A stretch of DNA of 64,000 nucleotides from Bremerella volcania (lineage in GTDB: Bacteria; Planctomycetota; Planctomycetia; Pirellulales; Pirellulaceae). The notes below the pieces were generated by a model. That model saw only the letters and a program-made list of their open reading frames with translations. It made no database searches and was not told where the DNA came from. The stretch covers positions 4,340,001-4,404,000 of the forward strand of contig NZ_CP036289.1 in the NCBI RefSeq assembly GCF_007748115.1. Direction: 5' to 3'. Made by a program: the position numbers and the translations under genes. Numbering within the stretch: position 1 is the first letter of the stretch; each line of letters opens with the position of its first letter. Below are positions 25,957-34,462 of the stretch, piece by piece.

Positions 25957-26481
25957 ATGACCAGTCCCATCCTTTTCGGATTCCTGCAGTACATTTTCGG
26001 CCCTCTGCTCTTGGTGACATCTGTCTTCCTGATCCTGGTCGTGCTCGTGCAGCGCGGTCGTGGTGGCGGCCTGACCGGTGCCCTGGGTGGTGCCGGCGGC
26101 CAGAGTGCATTTGGCGCGAAAGCAGGCGACGTGTTCACCAAGATCACGGTCGTCGTCGCGGTGTTCTGGATTTTGCTGTGCATCTTCGCCACGATGGGTC
26201 TGCAAGACCAAGGAGCAAGCAAGCTGACTGGTGGCGGAGGTAGCGCTGCCCCAGCGGCAACCGGCCTGCCGGGCGATACGACGCCGGGTGCTGGCGGTCC
26301 TGCATTGACGCTGCCATCGGACGAAGAAAAAGCCGCCCCCGCTGCCGGAGATACCCCAGCTGCAGATGCTCCGGCTGCCGACCTGGAACCGCCTGCGGAA
26401 GGTGGTGCCGCGGCACCCGCCGCTGATGCCGCCCCGGCCGCAGGAGATGCCTCGTCGACCGAAGAGAAGCCCGCCGAGTAA
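25957..26481 (+). CDS. secG: Protein translocase subunit SecG
   Basis: 174 residues: two membrane helices (about 10-31 and 60-80) joined by the conserved loop [23 protein letters not shown]. It assists the SecYEG channel in the inner membrane. After residue 90 an unusually long tail rich in Ala, Pro, Gly and Glu (about 85 residues) extends into the periplasm; SecG is usually 70-110 residues. tpiA lies upstream; a terminator follows. Confidence 0.92.
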   Translation: MTSPILFGFLQYIFGPLLLVTSVFLILVVLVQRGRGGGLTGALGGAGGQSAFGAKAGDVFTKITVVVAVFWILLCIFATMGLQDQGASKLTGGGGSAAPAATGLPGDTTPGAGGPALTLPSDEEKAAPAAGDTPAADAPAADLEPPAEGGAAAPAADAAPAAGDASSTEEKPAE

Positions 26482-26512
26482 TTCACGCGGCACTGCATTG
26501 AATCATTCTCAG

Positions 26513-26547
26513 AAACTTCCCTAGGCCTCGATCCCGGGGAAGTTTTG
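26513..26547 (+). terminator. Rho-independent terminator after secG
   Basis: AAACTTCCC and GGGGAAGTTT with a GC-rich loop, followed by TGTTC, 31 bases after the stop. Closes the tpiA-secG unit. Confidence 0.7.
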
Positions 26548-26603
26548 TTCGTTCCCTTCCTGACCAATTCACCTAGCATCGCGAGTTCGCGAAGAGAGAA
26601 ACC

Positions 26604-27488
26604 ATGCTGCTGAGCATGACCGGATATGGCGATGCCCACCTGCACGCGGAAGGCGTTTCCGTTTCGGTTGAAGTGCGCTCGGTGAACAATCGCTACTTCA
26701 AGCTGGCCGTGCGTGGCAACGAATTGTTCAGCGGACTGGAATCGCAGATCGAAGGGGTCACGCGGAAGTATATCAACCGCGGCACCATCACGATCAACCT
26801 GCGAATCAAGCAGGACGTCACCGCCGACAAGTACCGCATCGATACGGCCGTGCTGGAAAGCTACATGCAGCAGATCCACCAGCTGGGTGCGAAGGTGGGG
26901 CTTTCGGAAACGCCCCATATCGATTCGGTGCTGCAGTTGCCTGGTGTCGTGCAAGAGAACACCGATACCGACGACGAGCAGTTCAATGCCTGGCCAGTGA
27001 TTGAAAAGACACTGAAGGCCGCCCTCGAGAAGTTCGACACCATGCGTCGCGCCGAGGGAGAAAACACAACCAAAGATCTTCGCGAGAACCTGGCGATGAT
27101 CGCCTCGCACCTGGAAACGATCGAGGCCAAGTCGCCACGGGTGGTCGACGGCTATCGAGACCGCATGACCGAGCGCGTGAACAAGGTCCTGGAAGAATTC
27201 GACGTGACGGTTGACCCGGCGACGCTTCTTCGCGAAGTGGCGATCTTCACCGATCGCGTGAACATCTCCGAAGAGATCGTCCGGCTCAAAAGCCACCTGG
27301 GTCAGTTTGAAAAGTTCCTCACGCAGGAAGAGTCGGCCGGGCGAAAGCTCGACTTTCTAACGCAGGAAATTTTCCGCGAGACCAACACGATCGGCTCGAA
27401 GGCCAACGACGCGGAGATCGCTCGGGGCGTGGTCGAAATGAAGACCGCCATCGAGAAGATCCGAGAGCAAATCCAAAACATCGAATAA
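26604..27488 (+). CDS. yicC: YicC/YloC family endoribonuclease-like protein
   Basis: 294 residues. Family start MLLSMTGYGDAHLHAEGVSVSVEVRSVNNRYFKL, and the family C-terminal block LSFxxQEIFREx-N-TIGSKA (here DFLTQEIFRETNTIGSKANDAEI). E. coli YicC has been shown to act on RNA; the role here is probably in RNA turnover (inference). It starts a conserved cluster yicC-gmk-rpoZ-coaC found in many bacteria. A composite repeat lies between it and gmk. Confidence 0.92.
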   Translation: MLLSMTGYGDAHLHAEGVSVSVEVRSVNNRYFKLAVRGNELFSGLESQIEGVTRKYINRGTITINLRIKQDVTADKYRIDTAVLESYMQQIHQLGAKVGLSETPHIDSVLQLPGVVQENTDTDDEQFNAWPVIEKTLKAALEKFDTMRRAEGENTTKDLRENLAMIASHLETIEAKSPRVVDGYRDRMTERVNKVLEEFDVTVDPATLLREVAIFTDRVNISEEIVRLKSHLGQFEKFLTQEESAGRKLDFLTQEIFRETNTIGSKANDAEIARGVVEMKTAIEKIREQIQNIE

Positions 27489-27512
27489 CATTAGGGCGTT
27501 TTCCCATCTCCT

Positions 27513-27686
27513 GTCCCCTCGCCCGTCTGCGGGGGAGAGGGTTAGGGTGAGGGGGCATGCGGCATTTCGGAAGCACACGCACAACCGGTGTTCCGATTGA
27601 AGAGTACAGAACAACAAGCGACGAAGGTATCCTAACAGCGTTCAGGAAACCCTCACCCTAACCCTCTCCCTGCGAGGGAGAGGGAA
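27513..27686. repeat. Composite intergenic repeat, copy 2
   Basis: GTCCCCTCGCCC and GAGAGGGTTAGGGTGAGGGGGCAT at the left; CCCTCACCCTAACCCTCTCCC and GAGGGAGAGGG at the right, in inverse orientation; the core shares ordered words with 11331-11490. It separates yicC from gmk. Confidence 0.65.
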
Positions 27687-27698
27687 CAAGAATAAAGC

Positions 27699-28301
27699 AT
27701 GACAGCAAGCACACCAGGCAACTTGGTCATCCTGTCCGGGCCTTCAGGCGTTGGCAAATCGACCGTGGTGCGCAAGCTGTTGGCATTGGGTCAGCCGCCC
27801 ATCGAACTGAGTGTTTCCGCCACGACCCGCGAGCCGAGAGCCGGAGAGCAGGATGGTATCGACTATCACTTCCTGCCCAAGGAAGACTTTCAGCGGCGGA
27901 TCGAGGCTGACGAATTCCTGGAGTATGTCGAGGTCTTTCGCAAAGGGCACCTGTACGGAACCCTTCGCAGCGAAGTCGAGGCCCGGCTCAGCCAGGGGAT
28001 TTCGGTTCTATTGGAAATCGACGTCGAGGGAGCCGCCAAGGTGGCCCAGAAGTACCCCGAAGCCGTCACCATTTTCCTGAGTCCCGAGTCGGCCGAAGAA
28101 TTGGAACGCCGGCTACGCGACCGAGGCACCGAAACAGAAGAAGCCATCCAGCGGCGGCTGGAAACGGCCAAGAGAGAGATGGAAGCGTCCGCGTGGTATC
28201 GTCACCACGTGACCAACAAACTTGGCGCCGCCGACCAAACCGCCGCACAACTTGCAGACATTATCCGTCAGGAAAAGGAGGAGCGATGCTCGAAGAACTG
28301 A
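27699..28301 (+). CDS. gmk: Guanylate kinase
   Basis: 200 residues. P-loop GPSGVGKST at residues 13-21, GMP-binding SVSATTREPRAGEQDGIDYHF, and VLLEIDVEGAAKV. It makes GDP from GMP and ATP in the cytoplasm. Its 3' end overlaps the start of rpoZ by 16 bases, so the two are translationally coupled. Confidence 0.97.
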   Translation: MTASTPGNLVILSGPSGVGKSTVVRKLLALGQPPIELSVSATTREPRAGEQDGIDYHFLPKEDFQRRIEADEFLEYVEVFRKGHLYGTLRSEVEARLSQGISVLLEIDVEGAAKVAQKYPEAVTIFLSPESAEELERRLRDRGTETEEAIQRRLETAKREMEASAWYRHHVTNKLGAADQTAAQLADIIRQEKEERCSKN

Positions 28302-28552
28302 AAGAAGAATTCATCATCAAGAAGGTGGGTGGCCGCTTTAAGCTGTCGACCCTGATCCAGAAGCGCCTGGTGGCCTTGAACGCCGGCAGCCGTCCGCTGG
28401 TCGATATGAACTCGGACAACAAGATGGAAATCGTCCTGGAAGAGATCAAGCAGGACAAGATCTTCCTCGACACCTCGAACGAACTGCGCACCGCCGCTGA
28501 CGGCGACGTGATGATCAAGTCGTTCGATGCCATGATGAGCGACGAACTGTGA
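28286..28552 (+). CDS. rpoZ: RNA polymerase omega subunit
   Basis: 88 residues from ATG 28286, with AAAAGGAGGAG directly upstream, inside the end of gmk. MLEELKEEFIIKKVGGRFKLSTLIQKRLVALNAGSRPLV matches the N-terminal omega fold; the gmk-rpoZ-coaC neighbours support the call. Omega helps assemble the beta' subunit. The stop codon overlaps the GTG of the next gene (GTGA). Confidence 0.88.
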   Translation: MLEELKEEFIIKKVGGRFKLSTLIQKRLVALNAGSRPLVDMNSDNKMEIVLEEIKQDKIFLDTSNELRTAADGDVMIKSFDAMMSDEL

Positions 28553-29091
28553 GCCAGCGCAAGGTCATCATCGGCGTCACCGGCGGGATCGCCGCCTACA
28601 AGACGGCCGCTTTGGTCAGCCAATTGGTCAAAGCGGACGTCGACGTCACCGTGGTGATGACCCACGCCTCCCATCATTTTGTCGGCGCGTCAACGCTTAC
28701 CGCGCTGTCCGGGAAGCGCGTGCACACAGAACTCTTTGACGAGGCCATGCCGCTAGGCGCGCACATCGAACTGGCGCGCCGGGCGAATCTTTTATGCATT
28801 GTGCCCGCCTCGGCTGACTTCATGGCCAAGGCTGCCCAAGGCCTGGCCGACGACCTATTGAGCACGCTCTACCTGGCGTTCACCGGCGACGTGATGATGT
28901 GCCCCGCGATGAACAAAGAGATGTGGGCTCACCCAGCCGTTCAGCGGAACGTGCAGCAGCTAGCCGAAGATGGCGTACAGATGATCGGCCCCGATAGCGG
29001 CTGGCAAAGCTGCCGGGTGGAAGGAACCGGGCGAATGACCGAGCCGGTGGAGATCTTCCAGGCGATTGAGAAACACTTCTTAGTCGGTTAG
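28549..29091 (+). CDS. coaC: Flavoprotein, CoaC-type phosphopantothenoylcysteine decarboxylase domain
   Basis: 180 residues from a GTG overlapping the rpoZ stop by four bases. The flavoprotein start is KVIIGVTGGIAAYKTAALV; catalytic His in MTHASHHFVGAST; the CoaC motif PAMNKEMW with the substrate-binding Asn; and CRVEGTGRM, containing the Cys of the flexible flap. It decarboxylates 4'-phosphopantothenoylcysteine in coenzyme A synthesis. Most bacteria have a bifunctional CoaBC protein of about 400 residues; here the CoaB synthetase half is absent, and no separate CoaB gene is in the window. Confidence 0.88.
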   Translation: MSQRKVIIGVTGGIAAYKTAALVSQLVKADVDVTVVMTHASHHFVGASTLTALSGKRVHTELFDEAMPLGAHIELARRANLLCIVPASADFMAKAAQGLADDLLSTLYLAFTGDVMMCPAMNKEMWAHPAVQRNVQQLAEDGVQMIGPDSGWQSCRVEGTGRMTEPVEIFQAIEKHFLVG

Positions 29092-29156
29092 GGAAACAAC
29101 TCTTGTCCCCTCTCTCCCGAGGACAGCGGAGAAGGGACCAGATTTGATGGCGCAGC

Positions 29157-29188
29157 AAAAAAGCGGAGCCATCGGGACTCCGCTTTTT
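29157..29188. terminator. Bidirectional terminator
   Basis: AAAAAGCGGAG and CTCCGCTTTTT around an eight-base loop. It lies between coaC and the convergent small basic protein gene and has T tracts on both strands. Confidence 0.85.
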
Positions 29189-29214
29189 CGATTTCGCTTG
29201 TCGGACCGAGTCGT

Positions 29215-29403
29215 TTAGGACTCCAGGTTCCAGCGCTGGATCAATTCTTCCGCAGCAGGGGTCAGCTTGCGGAGCTTGCCGGCCATTTTGCGCTTTTCGT
29301 CGTTGGATGGATTCTTTGCCAACTTGGCCTTGAACTTAGCGTAAACCTTCTTGCGATGACGTCGACGCTTCAACTCCTGATGGCGCTCGTTAATAACCGG
29401 CAC
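29215..29403 (-). CDS. Small basic planctomycete protein (DUF6800-like)
   Basis: 62 residues: MPVINERHQELKRRRHRKKVYAKFKAKL, then KRKMAGKLRKLTPAAEELIQRWNL. Strongly basic, wholly helical in appearance, no membrane segment. The opening and the length match a small protein family (as I recall it, DUF6800) found in planctomycetes. Function unknown; nucleic-acid or ribosome binding is plausible from charge alone. The ATG at 29403 is followed downstream by a shared terminator. Confidence 0.7.
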   Translation of the reverse strand: MPVINERHQELKRRRHRKKVYAKFKAKLAKNPSNDEKRKMAGKLRKLTPAAEELIQRWNLES

Positions 29404-29700
29404 GCGACAGTTCCTTTAGTGAGATATCTTTAGGTAAGTGGGTAACGACACACTAGGCGTCGAATTTGTTTGATCTGGAAACCCCACAATGTACGGAATA
29501 GGCCTTATTTCGTCAATTGGCCCAGCCGTTTTCGCTGCCCGAATCGCGAATTAAGATCAGAAAACCTCCCTTACTGGCCAATTACGGATCGAGGAATTGA
29601 CCTGCACTGCCGCGTCGTAGAGACTAGACCGTTCGGCAAACCGTAATCCTACTGAGCCGACTCACCTAAAGATTCACCTCTGTTCCCCAGGAGATAGACG

Positions 29701-30429
29701 ATGCGCTGTTTTGCCTGTTTGATGCTTTCCCTCGTGCTGGCCATACCCGCCGTGGCGCAAGATACCGCGACCAAAGAACCAATCGAAGCTTTGAAGCCAG
29801 TGCCGCGTGACGGCTGGTGGGTCAAGCGTCATGAAGAAAAGCTGAAAGCAATTGAAGACGCCGACAACATCGACGTCGTCTTCATTGGCGATTCGATCAC
29901 CCACGGGTGGGAAGGCGCCGGCAAGCAGACTTGGGAAGAGAACTTCGCGAAGTGGAGCCCGCTGAACCTGGGTTACGGCGGCGACCGGACCGAGCACGTC
30001 CTGTGGCGTTTCGAGCATGGGGAACTGGATGGCTACAATCCAAAAGTAGCCGTCATCATGATCGGCACCAACAACACCGGCCATCGCAAAGAAAAGTCGG
30101 AAGATACCGCGGCCGGCGTGACCGCGATTGTCGAGAAGCTGCACGAGAAGCACCCGGAAACCAAGGTCCTGCTGCTGGCGATCTTCCCACGCGGTGCCAA
30201 GACCGAAGATCAACTCCGTAAGCTGAACGACGGCGCCAACGCCATTCTCGAGAAGACGATGAAGGACAAAGACTACGTCACCTTCCTGAACATCAACGAC
30301 GTCTTCCTGACCGAAGATGGCACGCTGCCCAAGGAAATCATGCCGGACCTCTTGCACCCGAAAGAGAAGGGTTACCAGCTGTGGGCCGACGCCGTCACGC
30401 CGAAAATCAAAGAACTTCTCGGCGAATAA
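29701..30429 (+). CDS. Secreted GDSL/SGNH hydrolase
   Basis: 242 residues with a signal peptide (residues 1-19, VAQD cleavage). SGNH blocks: GDSITHGW near 63-70 (nucleophile Ser65), GYGGDRT near 96-102, GTNNTGH near 122-128 and DLLHPKEKGY near the C-terminus with Asp and His. Related to platelet-activating-factor acetylhydrolase-type enzymes; probably removes acetyl groups from glycans in the periplasm. Shares the catalytic pattern with the GDSL-DUF1080 protein but lacks the second domain. A terminator follows. Confidence 0.88.
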   Translation: MRCFACLMLSLVLAIPAVAQDTATKEPIEALKPVPRDGWWVKRHEEKLKAIEDADNIDVVFIGDSITHGWEGAGKQTWEENFAKWSPLNLGYGGDRTEHVLWRFEHGELDGYNPKVAVIMIGTNNTGHRKEKSEDTAAGVTAIVEKLHEKHPETKVLLLAIFPRGAKTEDQLRKLNDGANAILEKTMKDKDYVTFLNINDVFLTEDGTLPKEIMPDLLHPKEKGYQLWADAVTPKIKELLGE

Positions 30430-30453
30430 TCAATCGACATCACTCGTGACATC

Positions 30454-30494
30454 AAAAAAGATCAGGATTACCCAGGTAGTCCTGGTCTTTTTTT
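30454..30494 (+). terminator. Rho-independent terminator after the GDSL gene
   Basis: AAGATCAGGATTACC pairs with GGTAGTCCTGGTCTT, then a run of seven T. Lies 25 bases after the stop. Confidence 0.85.
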
Positions 30495-30584
30495 GTTTCG
30501 CGACATGAAATCCTTTTGACCGCCAGCACCAAACGGGGCATGATGAAGCTCCCACCTGAAAGTTTCTCAACGGAGTTCCCGCCC

Positions 30585-32621
30585 ATGCGTTTCGTGCTTC
30601 CCCTGCTTACTCTGGCAGTTATTGCCCCGTTGGTCGCTGCGGAAGAACCTTCCCTTGGTGACAAGCAAGTCGCAGCCTATTTCAAAGCCGAAACGGCACG
30701 CATCGCGAATGCTCCGCTAGCCGGGGTCGACTCGCTGGAAGCCTGGGAGGCAAAAAAGGAGGGATACCGACAGAAGCTCAAAGAGATGCTCGGGCTCGAT
30801 CCATGGCCTGAAAAGACCGACCTGCAAGTCACTACTACCGGCGCCATCGAGCGTGACGGGATCGTCGTCGAGAAACTTCACTTCCAATCACGCCCCGGGC
30901 TATACGTAACCGGGAATCTGTATCGCCCAGCAAAGGTCGAAGGCAAGCTGCCGGCCGTGCTTTACGTATGCGGCCATGGCCGGGTGAAGAGGGATGGCAT
31001 CAGCTATGGCAACAAAGCCCACTATCAACATCACGGAGCCTGGTTTGCCCGGCATGGGTTTGTGTGCCTGACGATCGATTCACTCGAACTGGGCGAAATC
31101 GAAGGGAAGCACAAAGGTCTCTACAACGACGCCCATCCATGGTGGACCAATCGCGGGTACACGCCGGCCGGGGTCGAAGCCTGGAACTGCGTTCGGGCGA
31201 TCGATCTGCTGCAATCTCGCGAGGAGGTCGACCCCGAAAAAATCGGCGTCACCGGTCGCAGTGGCGGCGGTGCTTACAGCTGGTGTATCGCCGCGATCGA
31301 CGAGCGAATCAAGGTCGCCGTTCCGGTTGCCGGTATTACCGACCTCGAAGATCACGTGGTCAACGGTGTGGTCTCGGGGCACTGCGACTGCATGTACTGG
31401 GTCAACACCTATGGCTTCGATTACACCTTGCTGCCGGCGCTGATCGCGCCGCGCCCACTGATGATCGCCAATACCGACTACGACCCGATCTTCCCGCTGG
31501 AAGGAGTCGAACGGACGCATCTCGCGGCGCGGAAGATTTACCAGCTGTATGGCAAAGCACCCAACTTGGCGCTGACGATCCTGCCAGGAGGGCATGCCGA
31601 TACCCAGCCACTGCGCATCCCGGCTTTCTATTGGTTGCGAAAGCATCTGCAAGGAGAGGCTCCGGAAGTCACCGACGTCGCCACCCGGAAGTTTGAAGTG
31701 GAAGAGCTGAAGGTCCTCGACAAGATTCCCGAAGATGAGATCAACACGAAGATCGAAGAGACCTTCGTGGCGGCGGCCGAACCGGCGAACGTGCCGTCAA
31801 CGCGTGCCGAGTGGGAGCAGATGTCCGGTAAGTGGAAGCAGCAGCTCCTGGAGAAGTCCTTCGGCGGATGGCCCGAGTCTGGAAAATCAGGAATTCGCCT
31901 CGATGGACTTTCCGAGCTTAAGAAGTGGATGGCCTACACCGACTGCGAGTTTTTCCCCCAGAAGAATGTCTCGCTTCCCATGCTTGTCTTTAGGGCGAAG
32001 CGTGCCGAGGGCACCACTTTCCCTAATGGCAAGCTCATCGTCGTCGACGACGCAGGCTGGAAAAAATGGACGGAGATCGCTGCAGGAACCGGTGAGGATT
32101 TTCCGATTGCCAATGCGGATAATTACGATACCATTTTCGTCTTGGCACCTCGTGGCATCGGTCCCACGCAATGGACTCAAGAAACCAAGCCCGAAATCCA
32201 GTTGCGTCGTCGGTACCTGCTCTTGGGACAATCACACGATGCGATGCAAGTTTGGGACATACGCCGAGCGGCGGAAGAGATTCTCCGCTCGACCTCGACG
32301 GAACACGTCGATGTCGAAGCCAGTGGCAAGATGGCAGCACTGGTCGTCTACGCCGCCATCTTCGAGCCCGCGATTGGCGATTTAACCCTGCACAACCCGC
32401 CAGCCGATCACCGCGAAGGCCCCTATTTCATGAACGTGCGACGATTCATGAATATGCGTGAAGCCATGGCGATGGCATCGAATTCCTTAGATACTCCACG
32501 GTCAGTCAACCTTATTTCGGATACGCCGGAATTAATTGACTATTCCAATCAGGTGAAGAAGAAGATCAACGTGCCGGTTGGCTTGCCGATCGAAAACCAA
32601 CCGGCTCGTTTGAAGCGTTAA
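30585..32621 (+). CDS. Secreted alpha/beta hydrolase (acetylxylan-esterase-like)
   Basis: 678 residues from ATG 30585, where a signal peptide begins (MRFVLPLLTLAVIAPLVAAEE). Hydrolase fold with the nucleophile elbow TGRSGGG (Ser226), an Asp in ANTDYDPIFP and a His in LPGGHADTQP; preceded by PAVLYVCGHGRVKRDG. Residues after about 390 form a second half without catalytic motifs (another alpha/beta-like part). Probable role: removing ester groups from plant or algal polysaccharides outside the cell; the substrate is unknown. It lies close to a secreted GDSL esterase, but a terminator separates them. Confidence 0.82.
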   Translation: MRFVLPLLTLAVIAPLVAAEEPSLGDKQVAAYFKAETARIANAPLAGVDSLEAWEAKKEGYRQKLKEMLGLDPWPEKTDLQVTTTGAIERDGIVVEKLHFQSRPGLYVTGNLYRPAKVEGKLPAVLYVCGHGRVKRDGISYGNKAHYQHHGAWFARHGFVCLTIDSLELGEIEGKHKGLYNDAHPWWTNRGYTPAGVEAWNCVRAIDLLQSREEVDPEKIGVTGRSGGGAYSWCIAAIDERIKVAVPVAGITDLEDHVVNGVVSGHCDCMYWVNTYGFDYTLLPALIAPRPLMIANTDYDPIFPLEGVERTHLAARKIYQLYGKAPNLALTILPGGHADTQPLRIPAFYWLRKHLQGEAPEVTDVATRKFEVEELKVLDKIPEDEINTKIEETFVAAAEPANVPSTRAEWEQMSGKWKQQLLEKSFGGWPESGKSGIRLDGLSELKKWMAYTDCEFFPQKNVSLPMLVFRAKRAEGTTFPNGKLIVVDDAGWKKWTEIAAGTGEDFPIANADNYDTIFVLAPRGIGPTQWTQETKPEIQLRRRYLLLGQSHDAMQVWDIRRAAEEILRSTSTEHVDVEASGKMAALVVYAAIFEPAIGDLTLHNPPADHREGPYFMNVRRFMNMREAMAMASNSLDTPRSVNLISDTPELIDYSNQVKKKINVPVGLPIENQPARLKR

Positions 32622-32689
32622 CGCCGAGATGGGCGTGATTGTCGATGCGGACATCGACTGGCATTTCTCATCAAGCTTCACAGAAGAAC

Positions 32690-32728
32690 CTCCTACCCTT
32701 GCCCTCTCCCTGCGAGGGAGAGGGGACA
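32690..32728. repeat. CCCTCTCCC...GGGAGAGGG repeat, single palindrome
   Basis: GCCCTCTCCCTGCGAGGGAGAGGGGAC, the palindromic part of the intergenic repeat family, between the two convergent genes. It could serve as terminator for either. Confidence 0.55.
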
Positions 32729-32759
32729 GGATTTGAGCGCGGTGTCTTTTTGGTGAGCG

Positions 32760-34319
32760 CTAAACGTATCCTTCTTCACCGTCTTCCAGGTACTGAACCT
32801 TGTACAGATCCTTGCGGCGGTCGTTCCAGTTTTGAACCGAGCCTTCCAAGCGGTGCCGCCGCAATAGCTCCAGGTCGACGTCGTGGATGACGATCGTTTC
32901 GACGTTCGGATTGCATTCGGCGGCGATGCCGTCGCGGGCAAACTCGGCATCGCAAGGGGTGAATACGCCGGACTGGGCGTAGTGAATGTCGGCGTTTTCG
33001 ACGAACGGCAGGTTGCCGGTACAGCCCGAGATGGCCACGTACACCTGGTTCTCGACACAACGGGCCTGGGCACAGGTCTTCACGCGAAGGTAACCATGAC
33101 GCGTGTCGGTGTTGTACGGCACGAAGATCATCTCGGCCCCTTTGTTGGCCGCGATCCGCGTCAACTCGGGAAATTCAATGTCGTAGCAGATCTGAATGGC
33201 GACCTTGCCACAGTCGGTGTCGAAGACTTCGACCTTGTGACCAGGCTCGATCCCCCACCACTTGCGTTCGCTGGGGGTGATGTGAATCTTGTATTGCTTG
33301 CCGATCGAGCCATCGCGACCGAACAGGTAGGCAATGTTGTACAGCGTGTCGTTTTCCAGCACGAAGTGACTACCGCCAATCACGTTCACGTTGAACTTGA
33401 TGGCCCGCTCGGAAAAATATTCGAGGTAATCGGTCGTAAACTCCGCAAGCCGCCGCGCGGCCAGCCCCGGCCGCGTTGGTTCCACACAAGAGAGTAGCTG
33501 CGTGGTAAACAGTTCGGGAAACAGGATGAAGTCGGACTTGTAGTCGGAAGCAACATCCAGGAAGAAGTCGCACTGCTGGGCGAACTCGTCAAAGCTGCGA
33601 ATCGCACGCATTTCGTACTGCACGACCGTGATACGAATCGGCTCGACCAGGTGATGAAAACGCCGCTTGGCCCCCGGCTTGTAGTCGAGGTTGAGCCACT
33701 CCAAATAGGTGGCGTATCCGCACGAAGCCTTGTCGCTGGGCAGGTAATCGGGAATCAGCCCTTGCAGTGCGAAGCCGTTGGCCGTCTGGGCGGTAAGCAC
33801 GGGGTCGAACTCAGCCTTGGCGACCACCCGTTCGACATATTCGCGGGCCGACATCTTATCGGCCACTTTGTGATACCCCGGAATGCGGCCGCCGATGATC
33901 ATCCGGGCAAGGTTCATCTCGCGGCACATTTCCTTACGGGCATCGTACATGCGGCGAGAAAGCTTCAGCCCACGGAACTCGGGATGAACCATCATCTCGA
34001 TCCCGTACAGCGTATCCCCCTTCGGGTTGTGATTGCGGATGTAACCGTTGTCGGACACGGCCTTGAAATTGTGCCAGGCCATGTTGGGCTCGTTTTGCAC
34101 GATCAAGCTACTGGAGGAAGCGGCCAACTGACCGTCGATCTCGATGACGATTTGTCCCTTGGGGAAGATACGGAGCTGGCTTTCGATGTGCGCTTTCGAC
34201 CAGGGCTCCATGCCAGGGAAGCAGGCCCGCTGCATTTCGACCAGCGCGTCGTAGTCCTCGATGCGCATGGGACGAATCACCGTTTTCCACTCGTATTCCT
34301 TTAGATCGATCGGTTCCAT
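32760..34319 (-). CDS. GNAT acetyltransferase fused to carbon-nitrogen hydrolase
   Basis: 519 residues from ATG 34319 (a GTG at 34328 is an alternative). The N-terminal GNAT domain (about 15-215) has [22 protein letters not shown] as acetyl-CoA-binding core. The C-terminal nitrilase-superfamily domain (about 225-519) has the catalytic triad: Glu in LFPELF, Lys in [12 protein letters not shown] and Cys in [12 protein letters not shown]. Substrates of this fused family are not clear to me; amide hydrolysis or transfer is expected. It is cytoplasmic, and convergent with the alpha/beta hydrolase gene. Confidence 0.9.
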   Translation of the reverse strand: MEPIDLKEYEWKTVIRPMRIEDYDALVEMQRACFPGMEPWSKAHIESQLRIFPKGQIVIEIDGQLAASSSSLIVQNEPNMAWHNFKAVSDNGYIRNHNPKGDTLYGIEMMVHPEFRGLKLSRRMYDARKEMCREMNLARMIIGGRIPGYHKVADKMSAREYVERVVAKAEFDPVLTAQTANGFALQGLIPDYLPSDKASCGYATYLEWLNLDYKPGAKRRFHHLVEPIRITVVQYEMRAIRSFDEFAQQCDFFLDVASDYKSDFILFPELFTTQLLSCVEPTRPGLAARRLAEFTTDYLEYFSERAIKFNVNVIGGSHFVLENDTLYNIAYLFGRDGSIGKQYKIHITPSERKWWGIEPGHKVEVFDTDCGKVAIQICYDIEFPELTRIAANKGAEMIFVPYNTDTRHGYLRVKTCAQARCVENQVYVAISGCTGNLPFVENADIHYAQSGVFTPCDAEFARDGIAAECNPNVETIVIHDVDLELLRRHRLEGSVQNWNDRRKDLYKVQYLEDGEEGYV

Positions 34320-34462
34320 GAAACGCACCTATCCCCTAGACTGCCTTAATGTGTGCTGACGCGCAAGGCATTATCTGCGCCGCGTCTCTTTGACACAATG
34401 ACAAACGATATCCGCCGTGTCACGTTTCACATTCCCGCAGCTACCCAGGAGCCGTTTCGAGT

